A stretch of DNA of 64,000 nucleotides, taken from NCBI RefSeq assembly GCF_900113255.1, contig NZ_FOOR01000001.1, positions 124,001 to 188,000 on the forward strand, read 5' to 3'. Source of the stretch: Novosphingobium sp. CF614. GTDB lineage: Bacteria > Pseudomonadota > Alphaproteobacteria > Sphingomonadales > Sphingomonadaceae. Shown in pieces: positions 26,380 to 35,398 of this stretch. The translations under genes and the position numbers were made by a program. The notes below the pieces were generated by a model that had not been told where the DNA came from, did no database searches, and saw nothing but the letters and a program-made list of their open reading frames with translations. How positions within the stretch are numbered: position 1 is the first letter of the stretch; each line of letters opens with the position of its first letter.

Positions 26380-27128
26380 GTATCCGTCCGGGCCACCTGA
26401 AAGCCGGCGAAGGACTGGTTTACCGGCATGATCTCCAGCGCGTTGATGTTCATGTGCGGTGGCAGCGAGGCCACCCACAGGACGGTCTCGGCGATATCGG
26501 CTCCGGTCAGCGGGTTCACGCCGGCATAGAGCTTGTCCGCGGCCATCCGGTCGCCCCCGTTGCGCACCAGCGTGAATTCGGTTTCGACCATTCCGGGCTC
26601 GATCGAGGTGACACGCACGCCGGTGCCCGAAAGATCCGAACGCAGGCCAAGCGCGAACTGGCGCACGAAGGCCTTGGTGCCGCCGTAAACGTTGCCGCCG
26701 ACGTAGGGATAAGTCGCCGCGACCGAGGAGAGCATGATGACGGCCCCCTTGCGCGCGATCAAGACGGGCAGCAGCTTGTGGGTCAGCGAGGCCAGCGCAG
26801 TGACGTTGGTTTCGATCATCGTCTTCCAGTCGCCGAGGTTCGACTGCTGCGCCGGCGCGGCGCCGAGCGCGAGACCGGCGTTGTTGACGAGGCAGTCGAT
26901 GCCCGCGAAGCCTTCCGGCAGCGCATCCAGCGCCGCGTCACGCATCGCCTCGTCGCGCACGTCGAACACGCAAGGGTGAAAGCAATCCGCGCCCAGATCG
27001 TCCACCAGCGCCCGCAGGCGATCGGCACGGCGTCCGGTGCCGACGACGCGCCATCCCGCCCCGGCGAAGGCACGCGCGCAGGCTTCGCCGATCCCGGAGG
27101 TGGCGCCGGTGACGAGTACGGTCTTCAT
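26376..27128 (-). CDS. SDR family NAD(P)-dependent oxidoreductase (YdfG-like)
   Basis: 250-residue short-chain dehydrogenase. Nucleotide motif TGATSGIGEACARAF, then DCLVNNAGLAL (NNAG), catalytic Ser in MLSSVAATYPYVG and YGGTK with the Tyr and Lys. EPGMVETEF and the C-terminal PPHMNINALEIMP resemble YdfG/serine 3-dehydrogenase-type SDRs. The substrate is unknown. It shares a TTAA stop palindrome with the convergent P-II gene and lies 15 nt after an aldose-epimerase-like gene. Confidence 0.9.
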   Translation of the reverse strand: MKTVLVTGATSGIGEACARAFAGAGWRVVGTGRRADRLRALVDDLGADCFHPCVFDVRDEAMRDAALDALPEGFAGIDCLVNNAGLALGAAPAQQSNLGDWKTMIETNVTALASLTHKLLPVLIARKGAVIMLSSVAATYPYVGGNVYGGTKAFVRQFALGLRSDLSGTGVRVTSIEPGMVETEFTLVRNGGDRMAADKLYAGVNPLTGADIAETVLWVASLPPHMNINALEIMPVNQSFAGFQVARTDT

Positions 27129-27143
27129 CGCTGCTGGTCTCCT

Positions 27144-28037
27144 TCAATCGGCTGACAGGACCGTCACGTCCATGCGGAAACCGCGCGCCGCGCCGGGTTC
27201 CAGTAGGACCACCCCGGGCTTGTCCCGGAAATCGCCGGCGAAGCCCGCCGGGTCGGCATGGCCCTGCCAGGGTTCGATGCACAAATACGGTGCGCCCGGC
27301 TTCTGCCAGATGCCCAGCATCGGCGTGTCCGGGAAGGCGATGGCAAGCTGCCTGCCGCCGGGCGTGCCAAAGGTCAGCGAGCGGCTGTTCAGGCCGTCCC
27401 AGATCATCGCATCGGCTTCGAACAGCGATGCATCGAGCGCGAGGTGGTGCCCCTCGACCGGGGTCGGCACCGGCTCGGGCAGGAGCAGGCCGCTTTCCGC
27501 ATCGATGCGGCGGATCGGCTGCGGCTCGGGCTCGGCGAATGCAATCACGTGATCGGCCTTCGCGGCCCCGCCTGGCAGCGGCCAGGCGAAAGCGGGGTGA
27601 AAGCCGATGCTGAACGGCAGCGGCGCCGCGCCGGGATTCCGGACCGTGGCCGCCATGTGAAGCGTGGCCCGGTCAAGGCGGAAGCCCATCTCCAGCTCGA
27701 ATGCGAAAGGATAGGCCCCTCGCGTCTCGTCGCTATCGCGCAGCCGCAAGCGCGCATGGCTTTCGCCGGTATCGACCACCTCGAACCGCGAATGACGCGC
27801 GAAGCCATGCTTGGGCAGCGCGTACTCCCGCCCGTCCAGCCGGTAACGCCCGGCATTGAGACCGCCGACGATCGGGAACAACAGCGGCGCATGGCCCGTC
27901 CAGAACGCCGGATCGGCATCGGTCATGTACTCGCGCCCGAGCGCGTCCGTCAGCGACCATAGCTCGGCGCCGAAAGGATTGATCCGGGCGGTGAGTTCGC
28001 CGGAGGTGATCGCGAGCAGTTCGGTGTCAGCTGTCAT
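27144..28037 (-). CDS. Aldose 1-epimerase family protein
   Basis: 297-residue galactose-mutarotase-like protein: LTARINPFGAELWSLTDALG, LPKHGFARHSRFEV and FSIGFHPAFAWPL (substrate/catalytic His region) plus LCIEPWQGHADPAGF (catalytic Glu). It most resembles the LacX/YeaD-like epimerase branch, whose substrate may be a hexose phosphate. Likely co-transcribed with the SDR gene behind it. Confidence 0.9.
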   Translation of the reverse strand: MTADTELLAITSGELTARINPFGAELWSLTDALGREYMTDADPAFWTGHAPLLFPIVGGLNAGRYRLDGREYALPKHGFARHSRFEVVDTGESHARLRLRDSDETRGAYPFAFELEMGFRLDRATLHMAATVRNPGAAPLPFSIGFHPAFAWPLPGGAAKADHVIAFAEPEPQPIRRIDAESGLLLPEPVPTPVEGHHLALDASLFEADAMIWDGLNSRSLTFGTPGGRQLAIAFPDTPMLGIWQKPGAPYLCIEPWQGHADPAGFAGDFRDKPGVVLLEPGAARGFRMDVTVLSAD

Positions 28038-28133
28038 GTTCCAGGTCCATTTCTCGCCGCGAGGCGATCGGAGAATGGGCTACGGCGAGTGCCGAAACAA
28101 GTTGAACAGGGATGGAACCTTCCCACGCCGTGG

Positions 28134-28191
28134 AGCATCGACTGGCTCTGGACGAGCGGGTCTTGTTTCGGACGTCGGGTTCCTCACCCTA
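28134..28191. repeat. Dispersed repeat copy ending at the pheT stop codon
   Basis: The 55 nt 28137-28191 align without gaps to 47346-47400 at about 42 positions by eye (shared blocks GAGCGGGTCTT and CCCTA). Both copies end exactly at a minus-strand TAG stop. The core (TCGACnGGCTCnGGA) belongs to the same CTTCGACAGGCTCAG family as the element in the prohead protease gene. Confidence 0.65.
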
Positions 28192-30615
28192 GCCCCGGAG
28201 CACCGCACCCAGCTTCGCCGCCGCCGCCGTCACTTTGTCGGTGATCGCCTTGAGGTCCGCTTCCTGATAGCTCTTCTCCAGCGGCTGGAGCGTGACTTCG
28301 AGCGCCAGCGACTTCTGTCCTTCCGGCACGCCCTGCCCCCGGAAATCATCGAAGAGCCGCGCGGCGGCGATGTTCGCCTTGTCCGCGCCTTGCACCACGC
28401 GCACCAGGTCCCCGGCCGGAAGACCGGCGGGCACCAGGAAGGCGTAGTCGCGCGTCAGCGCCTGCAACGCCGGCGGCGCGTAGTGGCTGCGCGCGAAGCC
28501 GGCGGCACCCTTCCTGCCGGGGATCGCGTCGAGGTAGAGTTCGGCCACCGCGACCGGGCCCTCGACATCGAAATGCTTCGCCACCTGGGGATGCAGCATG
28601 CCGAAACGGGCGAGCACGTTCTTCGGGCCAAGCCGCAGCGTCGCCGACTGGCCGGGGTGGAATTGCGGTCCGGGCCCAAGCGCGTCAGGGATCATGACTT
28701 GCAGCTTTTCGACCGGAGCACCCGCCTCGGCGAGAAGCGCCAGGACTTCGGCCTTGGCGTCATAGGCATCGAAGGGCGCGGCCTTGCCGGTCACCCAGCC
28801 GCGCGGGGTCTTCTCGCCCGCCAGCACCAGGCCAAGGGTCAGCCGCTCGTCGCTTGTTCCGGCCTCGCCGCGCAAATAGCGGCGGCCCACTTCGAACAGC
28901 CGCAATGACGAAGCGCCACGATCGAGATTGCGCCTGGCCGCCGAAAGCAGTCCCGGCAGCAGCGAGGGGCGCATCGCCTTCATATCCTCGCTGATCGGGT
29001 TCGACAGCAGCCACAGGCCGCCGTTGCCGGGCGCGAACACTTCGGCATCGGCTTCCGGCAGAAACGACCATGTAACCGCCTCATGCAGCCCGCGCGCGGC
29101 GGCGGCGCGGCGCACGCGGCGCTCCAGTTTCTGGGCAGAGGTGGCGGTCGGCCGGGCGACGCCGTCCGCGCGCGGCAGCGCGACGCTCTCCACCTTGTCG
29201 AGCCCGTGGATGCGCACGACTTCCTCGACGATGTCCGGCGCGCCGTCGATATCCGGGCGCCAGCCCGGGACGGTGACCGCCCACTCCTCCTCCCAGTTCG
29301 CTTCCTCGCCCACCACCGTGAAGCCGAGGCTGGCGAGGATACGCTTCTGCTCGCCGGGCTCCACCCGCACGCCGCCGAGTTTCTCGACCAGCGCGGGCGC
29401 GAAGTGGACGATCCTGGGCCTATCCGGCGCCGTACCCGCGCGCATCACTTCCGAAGCTTCGCCGCCGCACAGCGTCTGGATCAACTCGGTCAGGTGGGCA
29501 AGGCCGGTGTCGAGAAAGCCCGGGTCGATCCCGCGCTCGAACCGGCTGCGCGCGTCCGAGGTGAGGTTGAGCTTGCGTCCGGTCGCGGCGATCCGCTCGG
29601 GATCGAAATAGGCGATCTCGAGCAGGACATCGGTGGTCTCCTCACCGCATCCCGAATGCGCGCCGCCCATGATCCCGGCGATGTCGTGAACCCCGCCGTC
29701 ATCGGCGATCACGGTCATGCCGCTGTCGAGCGTGTAAGTCTTCTCGTTGAGCGCCGCCACGGTCTCGCCATCCTTCGCGCGGCGCGCGACGACCGGGCCG
29801 TTCAGCTTCGCGAGGTCATAGGCATGCGCCGGGCGGCCATGGGCCAGCATCATATAGTTGGTCGCATCGACCAGTGCCGAAATCGGCCGCTGGCCGGCGG
29901 ATTTCAACCGATCCTGCAGCCACTGCGGCGAAGGACCGTTCCGCACGCCCCGGATAACTCGGCCATAAAAGGCGGGACAGCCTTCGGGATCATCGGTCCG
30001 GATTTCGACCGGGCAAGGATAGCTGCCGGAGATATCCAGTGCCCCGATCGGCTGAAGCGTGCCCAGCCCCGCCGCCGCGAGATCGCGGGCGATGCCATAG
30101 ATGCCCATGCAGTCCGGCCGGTTGGGCGTGACCGCCACCTCGATCACGGGATCGGCGCCATGGTATTCGGCAAAGGCCATCCCGACCGGCGCGTCCGCGG
30201 GCAGTTCGATGATGCCGTCATGGTCCTCGCCCAACTCCAGCTCGCGGGTCGAGCACATCATGCCGTTGGATTCGACGCCGCGAATCGCCGACTTGCGAAG
30301 GACGAGGCCGTTGGCCGGAACCGTCGCGCCGGGCAGGCCCAGCACGCCGACGAGCCCCGCGCGCGCATTGGGCGCGCCGCAGACCACCTGCAACGGATCG
30401 CCTTCGCCGGTGTCCACGGTCAGCACCTGCAGCTTGTCCGCCTGCGGGTGCCTTTCAGCGGTCAGCACGCGCGCCACGCGAAAGCCGGAGAGCTTCGCCG
30501 CCGGATCCTCGATGCCCTCGACCTCGAGGCCGATGGCGTTGAGCCTGGCGGCGACCTGCTCGACCGTCGCTTCGGTTTCCAGGTATTGCTTCAGCCAGGA
30601 AAGCGAAAATTTCAT
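28189..30615 (-). CDS. pheT: Phenylalanyl-tRNA synthetase beta subunit
   Basis: 808-residue beta subunit of the alpha2-beta2 PheRS. Starts MKFSLSWLKQYLETEATVEQ with GGAAGGA upstream. Contains the tRNA-binding EMAP/OB-like domain (FRVARVLTAERHPQADKLQV), B3/B4 editing domain (FYGRVIRGVRNGPSPQWL), B5, and the C-terminal anticodon-binding FDX-ACB domain (SHYAPPALQALTRDYAFLVP). 17 nt after pheS. A much longer upstream frame is antisense-free but overlaps pheS in another frame and is not used. The stop lies in a dispersed repeat. Confidence 0.97.
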   Translation of the reverse strand: MKFSLSWLKQYLETEATVEQVAARLNAIGLEVEGIEDPAAKLSGFRVARVLTAERHPQADKLQVLTVDTGEGDPLQVVCGAPNARAGLVGVLGLPGATVPANGLVLRKSAIRGVESNGMMCSTRELELGEDHDGIIELPADAPVGMAFAEYHGADPVIEVAVTPNRPDCMGIYGIARDLAAAGLGTLQPIGALDISGSYPCPVEIRTDDPEGCPAFYGRVIRGVRNGPSPQWLQDRLKSAGQRPISALVDATNYMMLAHGRPAHAYDLAKLNGPVVARRAKDGETVAALNEKTYTLDSGMTVIADDGGVHDIAGIMGGAHSGCGEETTDVLLEIAYFDPERIAATGRKLNLTSDARSRFERGIDPGFLDTGLAHLTELIQTLCGGEASEVMRAGTAPDRPRIVHFAPALVEKLGGVRVEPGEQKRILASLGFTVVGEEANWEEEWAVTVPGWRPDIDGAPDIVEEVVRIHGLDKVESVALPRADGVARPTATSAQKLERRVRRAAAARGLHEAVTWSFLPEADAEVFAPGNGGLWLLSNPISEDMKAMRPSLLPGLLSAARRNLDRGASSLRLFEVGRRYLRGEAGTSDERLTLGLVLAGEKTPRGWVTGKAAPFDAYDAKAEVLALLAEAGAPVEKLQVMIPDALGPGPQFHPGQSATLRLGPKNVLARFGMLHPQVAKHFDVEGPVAVAELYLDAIPGRKGAAGFARSHYAPPALQALTRDYAFLVPAGLPAGDLVRVVQGADKANIAAARLFDDFRGQGVPEGQKSLALEVTLQPLEKSYQEADLKAITDKVTAAAAKLGAVLRG

Positions 30616-30632
30616 GTCCTGCTTCCTTCCGC

Positions 30633-31787
30633 TCAGACCGGCATGCCGACGCCGCCCGAAAGGGTCGGCACGTCGAGGGCGGAGAATCCATAGTGGGACA
30701 GCCAGCGCACGTCGCCGTCGAAGAAGGCGCGCAAATCGTCCATCCCGTATTTCAGCATGGCGAGGCGATCGACGCCGGTGCCGAAGGCGAAGCCCTGCCA
30801 CGCGTCCGGATCGAGCCCGCCGGCCTCTATCACCCGGCGGTTGACCATGCCCGATCCCAGCACTTCCATCCAGGCATGGCCCGGCGCGTCTCCCGAACCG
30901 CCGACCACGCGGCGGCCGCCCTCGTTGGCGTAGCCGACGTCGACCTCGACCGAAGGCTCGGTGAAAGGGAAGTAGCTGGGGCGCAGGCGCAGGACGATGT
31001 CGTCGCGCTCGAAGAAGGCCTTGAGGAACGTCTCGAGCGTCCACTTGAGGTGCCCCAGGTGGATGCCCTTGTCGATCACCAGGCCTTCGATCTGGTGGAA
31101 CATCGGCGTGTGCGTGGCGTCGCTGTCCGAACGGTAGACCCGGCCCGGCGCGATCACGCGCAGCGGCGCGCCTTGCGCCAGCATCGAGCGGATCTGCACT
31201 GGCGAGGTGTGCGTGCGCAGCAGCATCTCACGCCCGCCTCCGTTGCGGTCGGGGAAATAGAAAGTATCGTGCATCGCGCGCGCCGGATGGCTTTCGGGCA
31301 TGTTGAGCGCCGTGAAGTTGTGCCAGTCGTCCTCGATCTCGGGACCGGTGGCGACGGCGAAGCCCATGTCGGCGAAAATCTCGGCCAGTTCGTCCATGAC
31401 CTGTGAGATCGGATGGACCGAACCTTTCGGCGCTTCGGGCGCGGGCAGCGAGAGGTCGATGGTCTCGGCGGCGAGACGGGCATCTAGCGCGGCGGCTTCG
31501 AGCATGGCTCTGCGCGCGGCAAGCGCAGAAGTGATTTCGTCCTTCAATCGGTTGAAACGGCTGGAAACGAACGGCCGATTTTCAGGCGGAACGGTTCCAA
31601 TCAACTTCAGCCACTGACTGACTACACCTGCCTTACCGAGGCTGGCTATCCGTTCCCTCTCCAGATCGACGAGCGTTCCCGCTTCCTCAATCGCTTGCAA
31701 TATTTTGCGCCGCGTGGAGTGATACTGTTCGGACGTGACGCCCAAATCAAGGATCTCGTCCAGCTTCCTGAGTTCTACGTCTTCCAT
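30633..31787 (-). CDS. pheS: Phenylalanyl-tRNA synthetase alpha subunit
   Basis: 384-residue catalytic subunit. N-terminal coiled-coil tRNA-binding arm (residues ~20-105), then class II motifs: motif 1 near [19 protein letters not shown], motif 2 [14 protein letters not shown] and [23 protein letters not shown], and motif 3 [17 protein letters not shown]. About 15 residues longer at the N-terminus than many alphaproteobacterial PheS, which may only be a start-site effect. The gene begins 10 nt from the left inverted repeat of the GIY-YIG unit, so that unit separates pheS from rplT. Confidence 0.97.
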   Translation of the reverse strand: MEDVELRKLDEILDLGVTSEQYHSTRRKILQAIEEAGTLVDLERERIASLGKAGVVSQWLKLIGTVPPENRPFVSSRFNRLKDEITSALAARRAMLEAAALDARLAAETIDLSLPAPEAPKGSVHPISQVMDELAEIFADMGFAVATGPEIEDDWHNFTALNMPESHPARAMHDTFYFPDRNGGGREMLLRTHTSPVQIRSMLAQGAPLRVIAPGRVYRSDSDATHTPMFHQIEGLVIDKGIHLGHLKWTLETFLKAFFERDDIVLRLRPSYFPFTEPSVEVDVGYANEGGRRVVGGSGDAPGHAWMEVLGSGMVNRRVIEAGGLDPDAWQGFAFGTGVDRLAMLKYGMDDLRAFFDGDVRWLSHYGFSALDVPTLSGGVGMPV

Positions 31788-31797
31788 AATACCTCGT

Positions 31798-31824
31798 CAT
31801 TCCCGCGCAGGCGGGAACCCATCT
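31798..31824. repeat. Left 27-bp inverted repeat of the GIY-YIG unit
   Basis: Exact inverted copy of 32177-32203. Internally it contains a hairpin TTCCCGC-gcag-GCGGGAA (31800-31817). It lies 6 nt beyond the nuclease stop codon and 10 nt from the pheS start. Confidence 0.92.
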
Positions 31825-31830
31825 CCTGCC

Positions 31831-32163
31831 CTATCCCCTGACAATCCGGTGCGATGACAGAGGATCGAAGCCCCAATCCACCGCCAGATCGCGCCAGTCC
31901 GGATTCGCCGCTTCGATCAAGGCAATTTTCCAGGCACGATTCCACTTCTTGATCCGTTTCTCACGAGTGATCGCGTGCTCCATTGTCCCATGCTGTTCAA
32001 ACCAAACGAGGCGGTGGACGCCGTAGTCCTTCGTGAAGCCGTCGATCAAGCCTTCCCGGTGCTGATGCAAGCGCCGCAGCAGATCAGACGTGACACCGAC
32101 ATAGAGTGTACCTTGGCGGTGCGAAGCCAGGAGGTAGACTGTCGGCTGAAACGTATCCCGCAT
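31831..32163 (-). CDS. Small GIY-YIG domain endonuclease
   Basis: 110-residue single-domain GIY-YIG protein. The GIY and YIG elements read VYLLAS (residues 9-14) and LYVGVT (20-25). The putative catalytic Arg is Arg30/31 in DLLRRLHQHREG. Downstream are YGVHRLVWFEQHGTMEHAIT and the metal-binding Glu69 in REKRIKKWNRAWK. The start at 32163 is fixed by GGAGGG 5 nt upstream (32169-32174); a longer frame from 32271 would translate the right repeat (FGIPAQAGTH) and lacks a good start site. Related to COG2827/YhbQ-like proteins; the DNA target is unknown. Same strand as the host operon. Confidence 0.93.
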   Translation of the reverse strand: MRDTFQPTVYLLASHRQGTLYVGVTSDLLRRLHQHREGLIDGFTKDYGVHRLVWFEQHGTMEHAITREKRIKKWNRAWKIALIEAANPDWRDLAVDWGFDPLSSHRIVRG

Positions 32164-32176
32164 CCGCACCCTCCGA

Positions 32177-32203
32177 AGATGGGTTCCCGCCTGCGCGGGA
32201 ATG
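32177..32203. repeat. Right 27-bp inverted repeat of the GIY-YIG unit
   Basis: Perfect inverted copy of 31798-31824 with internal hairpin TTCCCGC-ctgc-GCGGGAA (32184-32201). It lies 13 nt before the nuclease start, so its hairpin would form directly upstream of the ribosome-binding site in the mRNA. Confidence 0.92.
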
Positions 32204-32309
32204 CCGAAATCAAAGGGGATATTCACGTTACGCGAAAAGGGCGCGGACGGCACCCGCCATCCACGCCCCATTATTCGCGCCTAGAAACGAAACCTTCGTG
32301 TCGGCGTGA

Positions 32310-32669
32310 TTACGCCGGCAGCGCCGCCTTCGCCTGCGCGATGACGGCGGTAAAGACCCCGCCCTCGTTCATCGCGAGATCGGCCATCGCCTTGCGGTCC
32401 AGCTCGATCCCGGCGAGCTTGGCGCCGTGAATGAACTGCGAATAGGTCAGGCCCTCGGCGCGGACGGCGGCGTTGATGCGCTGGATCCACAGGGCGCGGA
32501 AGCTCCGCTTCTTCACCTTGCGGTCGCGATAGGCGTACTGCCCGGCCTTCTCGACGGCCTGGCGGGCGACGCGGATGGTGTTCTTGCGGCGGCCCCGATA
32601 GCCCTTGGCCTGGTCCAGGATCCGCTTGTGCTTGGCGCGGGTGGTGACACCCCTCTTGATACGGCTCAT
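32310..32669 (-). CDS. rplT: 50S ribosomal protein L20
   Basis: 119-residue L20, essential for early 50S assembly: [39 protein letters not shown] and [16 protein letters not shown] are typical. 13 nt after rpmI. In many bacteria L20 represses the rpmI-rplT messenger; whether a leader structure exists here could not be judged. The GIY-YIG unit begins ~107 nt downstream. Confidence 0.98.
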   Translation of the reverse strand: MSRIKRGVTTRAKHKRILDQAKGYRGRRKNTIRVARQAVEKAGQYAYRDRKVKKRSFRALWIQRINAAVRAEGLTYSQFIHGAKLAGIELDRKAMADLAMNEGGVFTAVIAQAKAALPA

Positions 32670-32682
32670 GTGCTAGCGCTCC

Positions 32683-32886
32683 TCAGTTCAGCCCGTAGGG
32701 CGCCCACTTCTTGATGACCTTCGCGTCAGCGTCGGAAATCACTTCAGTGCCGCGATTCTGGCGGATGTACTTGCCGTTATGGCTGATAAGGCGGTGGCGC
32801 TTGCCGGCAACGCCGTGCTTCACCTTGCCGGTGGCGGTGAGCTTGAAGCGCTTCTTCACACCGCTCTTGGTCTTCAACTTGGGCAT
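32683..32886 (-). CDS. rpmI: 50S ribosomal protein L35
   Basis: 67-residue L35: [20 protein letters not shown], then [20 protein letters not shown]. The ATG at 32886 is preceded by AAAAGGAGACG. infC, usually upstream in this operon, is absent; a gamma-glutamylcyclotransferase-like gene lies 109 nt upstream on the same strand instead. Confidence 0.97.
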   Translation of the reverse strand: MPKLKTKSGVKKRFKLTATGKVKHGVAGKRHRLISHNGKYIRQNRGTEVISDADAKVIKKWAPYGLN

Positions 32887-32995
32887 TTTCGTCTCCTTTT
32901 CAGGGACACGTCCGGTCAGCCCTGGCAGCCCTTTTCGCCAGGCCGACCCGCGAATCTCTTGAAAGACCCAACCGTGTCGATTGAAGGGCGCGCCT

Positions 32996-33442
32996 TTAGT
33001 GCGGGAAAGGCGGAAAGGCAAGGGCCTCGAACGGTTGCCGGCCGGTCCGGCGCAGCCAGTCGAGGAAATCGCCCCCCGCGATCATCGGAGATTTCGGCGG
33101 CAAGGCCAAGCGCCACCGATAGGCCTGCGCGCGCATCCGGCTGCCCCCGTCCATCCGCACCGGCAGCCAGACGCGCCGGTATTCGATGCCCTCGTAGCGG
33201 TCCAGCAGCACCAGTTCACCGGACGTGAGCATGAGTTCGCACAGGGTCCCACGCACCCGCGCGGCCGACCGCGCCGGCACCAGCGCCGGAAACCAGCCCC
33301 GGCCATCGCGGACGGCGAACAGCCTGCCGGGCACGCAGGCCGGCTCCGCGCGCGTCAGCCTCGCCGCGATCCACCGCGCCATGCGCGTGCCCGCCAGCGG
33401 CTGCAGCGTCCCGTAGACGAAGAGGCGCACGGGCTGCCGCAC
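32996..33442 (-). CDS. Gamma-glutamylcyclotransferase-like (GGCT/AIG2) protein
   Basis: ~148-residue GGCT-fold protein with the nucleotide-like loop [15 protein letters not shown] at the N-terminus, and [28 protein letters not shown] with the catalytic Glu of the YEGxxYRR motif. The substrate is unknown (gamma-glutamylamine or a toxic peptide are possibilities in the family). Start uncertain: GTG at 33442 (used) or GTG 12 nt later; neither has a strong ribosome site. It follows the hisN-like stop by 7 nt, so the two are probably coupled. Confidence 0.8.
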   Translation of the reverse strand: MRQPVRLFVYGTLQPLAGTRMARWIAARLTRAEPACVPGRLFAVRDGRGWFPALVPARSAARVRGTLCELMLTSGELVLLDRYEGIEYRRVWLPVRMDGGSRMRAQAYRWRLALPPKSPMIAGGDFLDWLRRTGRQPFEALAFPPFPH

Positions 33443-33449
33443 ACCGGGC

Positions 33450-34232
33450 TCAATGATGGCAGGCAAGTGCTTCCACGACGTCTTCCAGCCGCGCCGGGTC
33501 GCCGATCGCCAGGACGTGACCGTCGGACCGGGCATTGAGCGGATCGCCGTTCCAGTCGCACATCGTCCCGCCGGCCCCCTCGACCACCGGAACCAGTGCC
33601 GCCCAGTCATGCAGCTTCAGCCCCGCCTCGCAGACCAGGTCGATCTGCCCGCTGGCCAGCAACCCATAGTTGTAGCAGTCCCCGCCCATCATCATCCGCC
33701 GATGATCGGTGCGTGCCGCCAGGGCCATGAAGTGCGCGCCCTGGTGATCGTCGAAATACTGGGGGCCGGTGGTCGCCAGCATGGCTTCCGACAGTTCCCG
33801 GCACGCACGGGTGCGCACCTCGCGGCCGTTGAAGGTCGTGGCCCGGCCGCTTGCGCCGATCCATCGTTCTCCCAGGATCGGCTGGTCGATGATCCCCAGG
33901 ACCGGCCAACCATCGACCAGCAGCGCGATCAGCGTCCCGAAGATCGGCCGTCCGGCAATGAACGAGACGGTGCCATCGATCGGGTCCAGCACCCAGGTCC
34001 GGACGGAAGACCCCTCGTCCGTGCCGAACTCCTCGCCGATGATCGTGTCGCGCGCGGCTTCCGCTTTCAAAATCCGCCGCATGGCTTCCTCCGCCGCCTG
34101 GTCGGCGATCGTCACCGGGGTGGCGTCGGCCTTGCGCTCGGCGCTCAAGCCGTTGCGGAAATAGGGGCGAATCGCGTCCCCGGCGGCATCGGCAAGCCGC
34201 AGCGCCAAGGCAATGTCCTGTTCGATCTTCAT
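33450..34232 (-). CDS. hisN: Inositol-monophosphatase-family histidinol phosphatase
   Basis: 260-residue Mg-dependent phosphatase with EEFGTDEG, the metal motif WVLDPIDGTVSFIAGRPIFG and the C-terminal LKLHDWAALVPVVEGAGG. GGDCYNYGLLASGQIDLVCE and MCDWNGDPL fit the HisN subgroup that makes histidinol rather than generic SuhB/inositol phosphatases, but no his gene is next to it. The ATG at 34232 gives MKIEQDIALALRLADAAG. Divergent from the AraC-type regulator. Confidence 0.8.
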   Translation of the reverse strand: MKIEQDIALALRLADAAGDAIRPYFRNGLSAERKADATPVTIADQAAEEAMRRILKAEAARDTIIGEEFGTDEGSSVRTWVLDPIDGTVSFIAGRPIFGTLIALLVDGWPVLGIIDQPILGERWIGASGRATTFNGREVRTRACRELSEAMLATTGPQYFDDHQGAHFMALAARTDHRRMMMGGDCYNYGLLASGQIDLVCEAGLKLHDWAALVPVVEGAGGTMCDWNGDPLNARSDGHVLAIGDPARLEDVVEALACHH

Positions 34233-34410
34233 GGCCGTCCTGTGCCCATCCGCGCTCGTTTTGGTCAAGGCGCCTCTCAACAATCGCACAACAATCGTGT
34301 GTTGTGTGAAATATGGTGGGCAACCACATGTCCATGGGGGTTTTCTGCCATTGCGGCGCCTCGCCTCGAACCGTAATGCAGGCTTTGGGGACAGCGGCAA
34401 GAGTGGGGGC

Positions 34411-35355
34411 ATGAACCGAAAAAAACGCCCGGCTGTCGATTCGTCGATCGCGCCGGAACAAGGAGTCACGAAAGACGGGCAACCCCTGTCTTACAATCGC
34501 GCTCCGGCGCCTGATCTGGCGCCCTGGATCGCACGCCTCTATGTGACCAAGGTTGTCGCGCCGGATGACTACGTGCTGTCGTGCGGCCTGTTCAACGATA
34601 CGGCCTGCGTGCGGATACAGCTCGCCGGAAAGTGGACGGCCCAAACTGCGACCGGACCCGAAGCGTTCGAACGCGCCGCGCTGTTCTTCGGCCCGCAATC
34701 GAAGCGCATGCCGATCACCGTGACCGGCAGCTTCATCAGCGTGGGCATCTCCATCCGCCCGGGGGCCTGCACCGCGCTGCGCGGACCGCGGCTCAGCGAT
34801 TTCATCGACCGCCTGATCCTGACCAGCGCCGTGACCATTCCCTGGGAAAAGGTCTTGGAGAAACTCGAAACGGACGCCACGCCCGAGGAATGGCTGCGGA
34901 CGATAGAGAACCTGGTGCGAAAACGCGTGGACCACATTGGCCGCGTGGAGCCCGATCCGATTGCCTCCCGCTTTGAGGAGATCACGTTCAGCAACCCCGG
35001 CATGACGGTGAGCGAAGCGGCCCAACTATGCGGGGTCGAGCGCCGCAAGCTGGAGCGGATCGTCAACCGCGACTTCGGCATGCCGCCCAAGCAGGTCCTG
35101 CGGCGGGCCCGCGCGCTCGACATGGCCAGCCACTTACGGGGTGTCGCCGATTCGGAGGAAGGCGAGGAGATGGTGCTTCGCTATTACGACGAAAGCCACC
35201 TGATCCACGAGTTCACCGAATTTTTCGGAATGTCGCCGCGCCAGTTCGTGGCGACGCCGCAGCCCATCCTTACGCTCGCGCTCGAATCGCGGCAGGCACG
35301 GCGGCTGGAAGCGCTTCACAGGATCGAGCCCGGCCAGGCCAGGCCCTGGGAATAG
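34411..35355 (+). CDS. AraC-family transcriptional regulator
   Basis: 314-residue regulator with a C-terminal AraC-type helix-turn-helix (about residues 190-280): MTVSEAAQLCGVERRKLERIV, FGMPPKQVLRRARALDMASHL and ESHLIHEFTEFFGMSPRQF. The N-terminal ~170 residues are a ligand-type domain of the kind with LAPWIARLYVTKVVAPDDYV and SVGISIRPGACTAL. Target and ligand are unknown. The ATG at 34411 has GTGGGGGC upstream; a longer open frame from 34213 is antisense to hisN. It is divergent from hisN, which could be a target. Confidence 0.85.
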   Translation: MNRKKRPAVDSSIAPEQGVTKDGQPLSYNRAPAPDLAPWIARLYVTKVVAPDDYVLSCGLFNDTACVRIQLAGKWTAQTATGPEAFERAALFFGPQSKRMPITVTGSFISVGISIRPGACTALRGPRLSDFIDRLILTSAVTIPWEKVLEKLETDATPEEWLRTIENLVRKRVDHIGRVEPDPIASRFEEITFSNPGMTVSEAAQLCGVERRKLERIVNRDFGMPPKQVLRRARALDMASHLRGVADSEEGEEMVLRYYDESHLIHEFTEFFGMSPRQFVATPQPILTLALESRQARRLEALHRIEPGQARPWE

Positions 35356-35368
35356 GGTGGAAGCCCCC

Positions 35369-35391
35369 GGGCCGCCGAAAGCCGGCGGCCC
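35369..35391. terminator. GC hairpin between convergent AraC-type and prs genes
   Basis: 9-bp perfect stem GGGCCGCCG-aaagc-CGGCGGCCC located midway in the 43-nt convergent gap. No T tract on either strand, so termination is plausible by position only. Confidence 0.5.
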
Positions 35392-35398
35392 CGTCACG

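Larger units (their letters stand above)
31798..32203 (-). mobile_element. Compact repeat-bounded unit carrying one GIY-YIG nuclease gene
   Basis: Two perfect 27-bp inverted repeats (31798-31824 and 32177-32203) enclose exactly one 110-codon GIY-YIG gene, giving a 406-bp unit. It sits between rplT and pheS in an otherwise standard rpmI-rplT-pheS-pheT operon. Each repeat holds its own 7-bp palindrome (TTCCCGC/GCGGGAA). No target-site duplication is obvious at the edges. Whether it moves is inference. Confidence 0.6.

Noticed and set aside
28189..31044. Extension of pheT upstream to 31044
   Set aside because: The extra 143 codons overlap pheS in another frame; the canonical MKFSLSWLKQYL start with a good ribosome site is at 30615.
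32163..32271. N-terminal extension of the GIY-YIG protein (36 codons to 32271)
   Set aside because: It translates the right inverted repeat and lacks a ribosome site, while GGAGGG stands 5 nt before the ATG at 32163.
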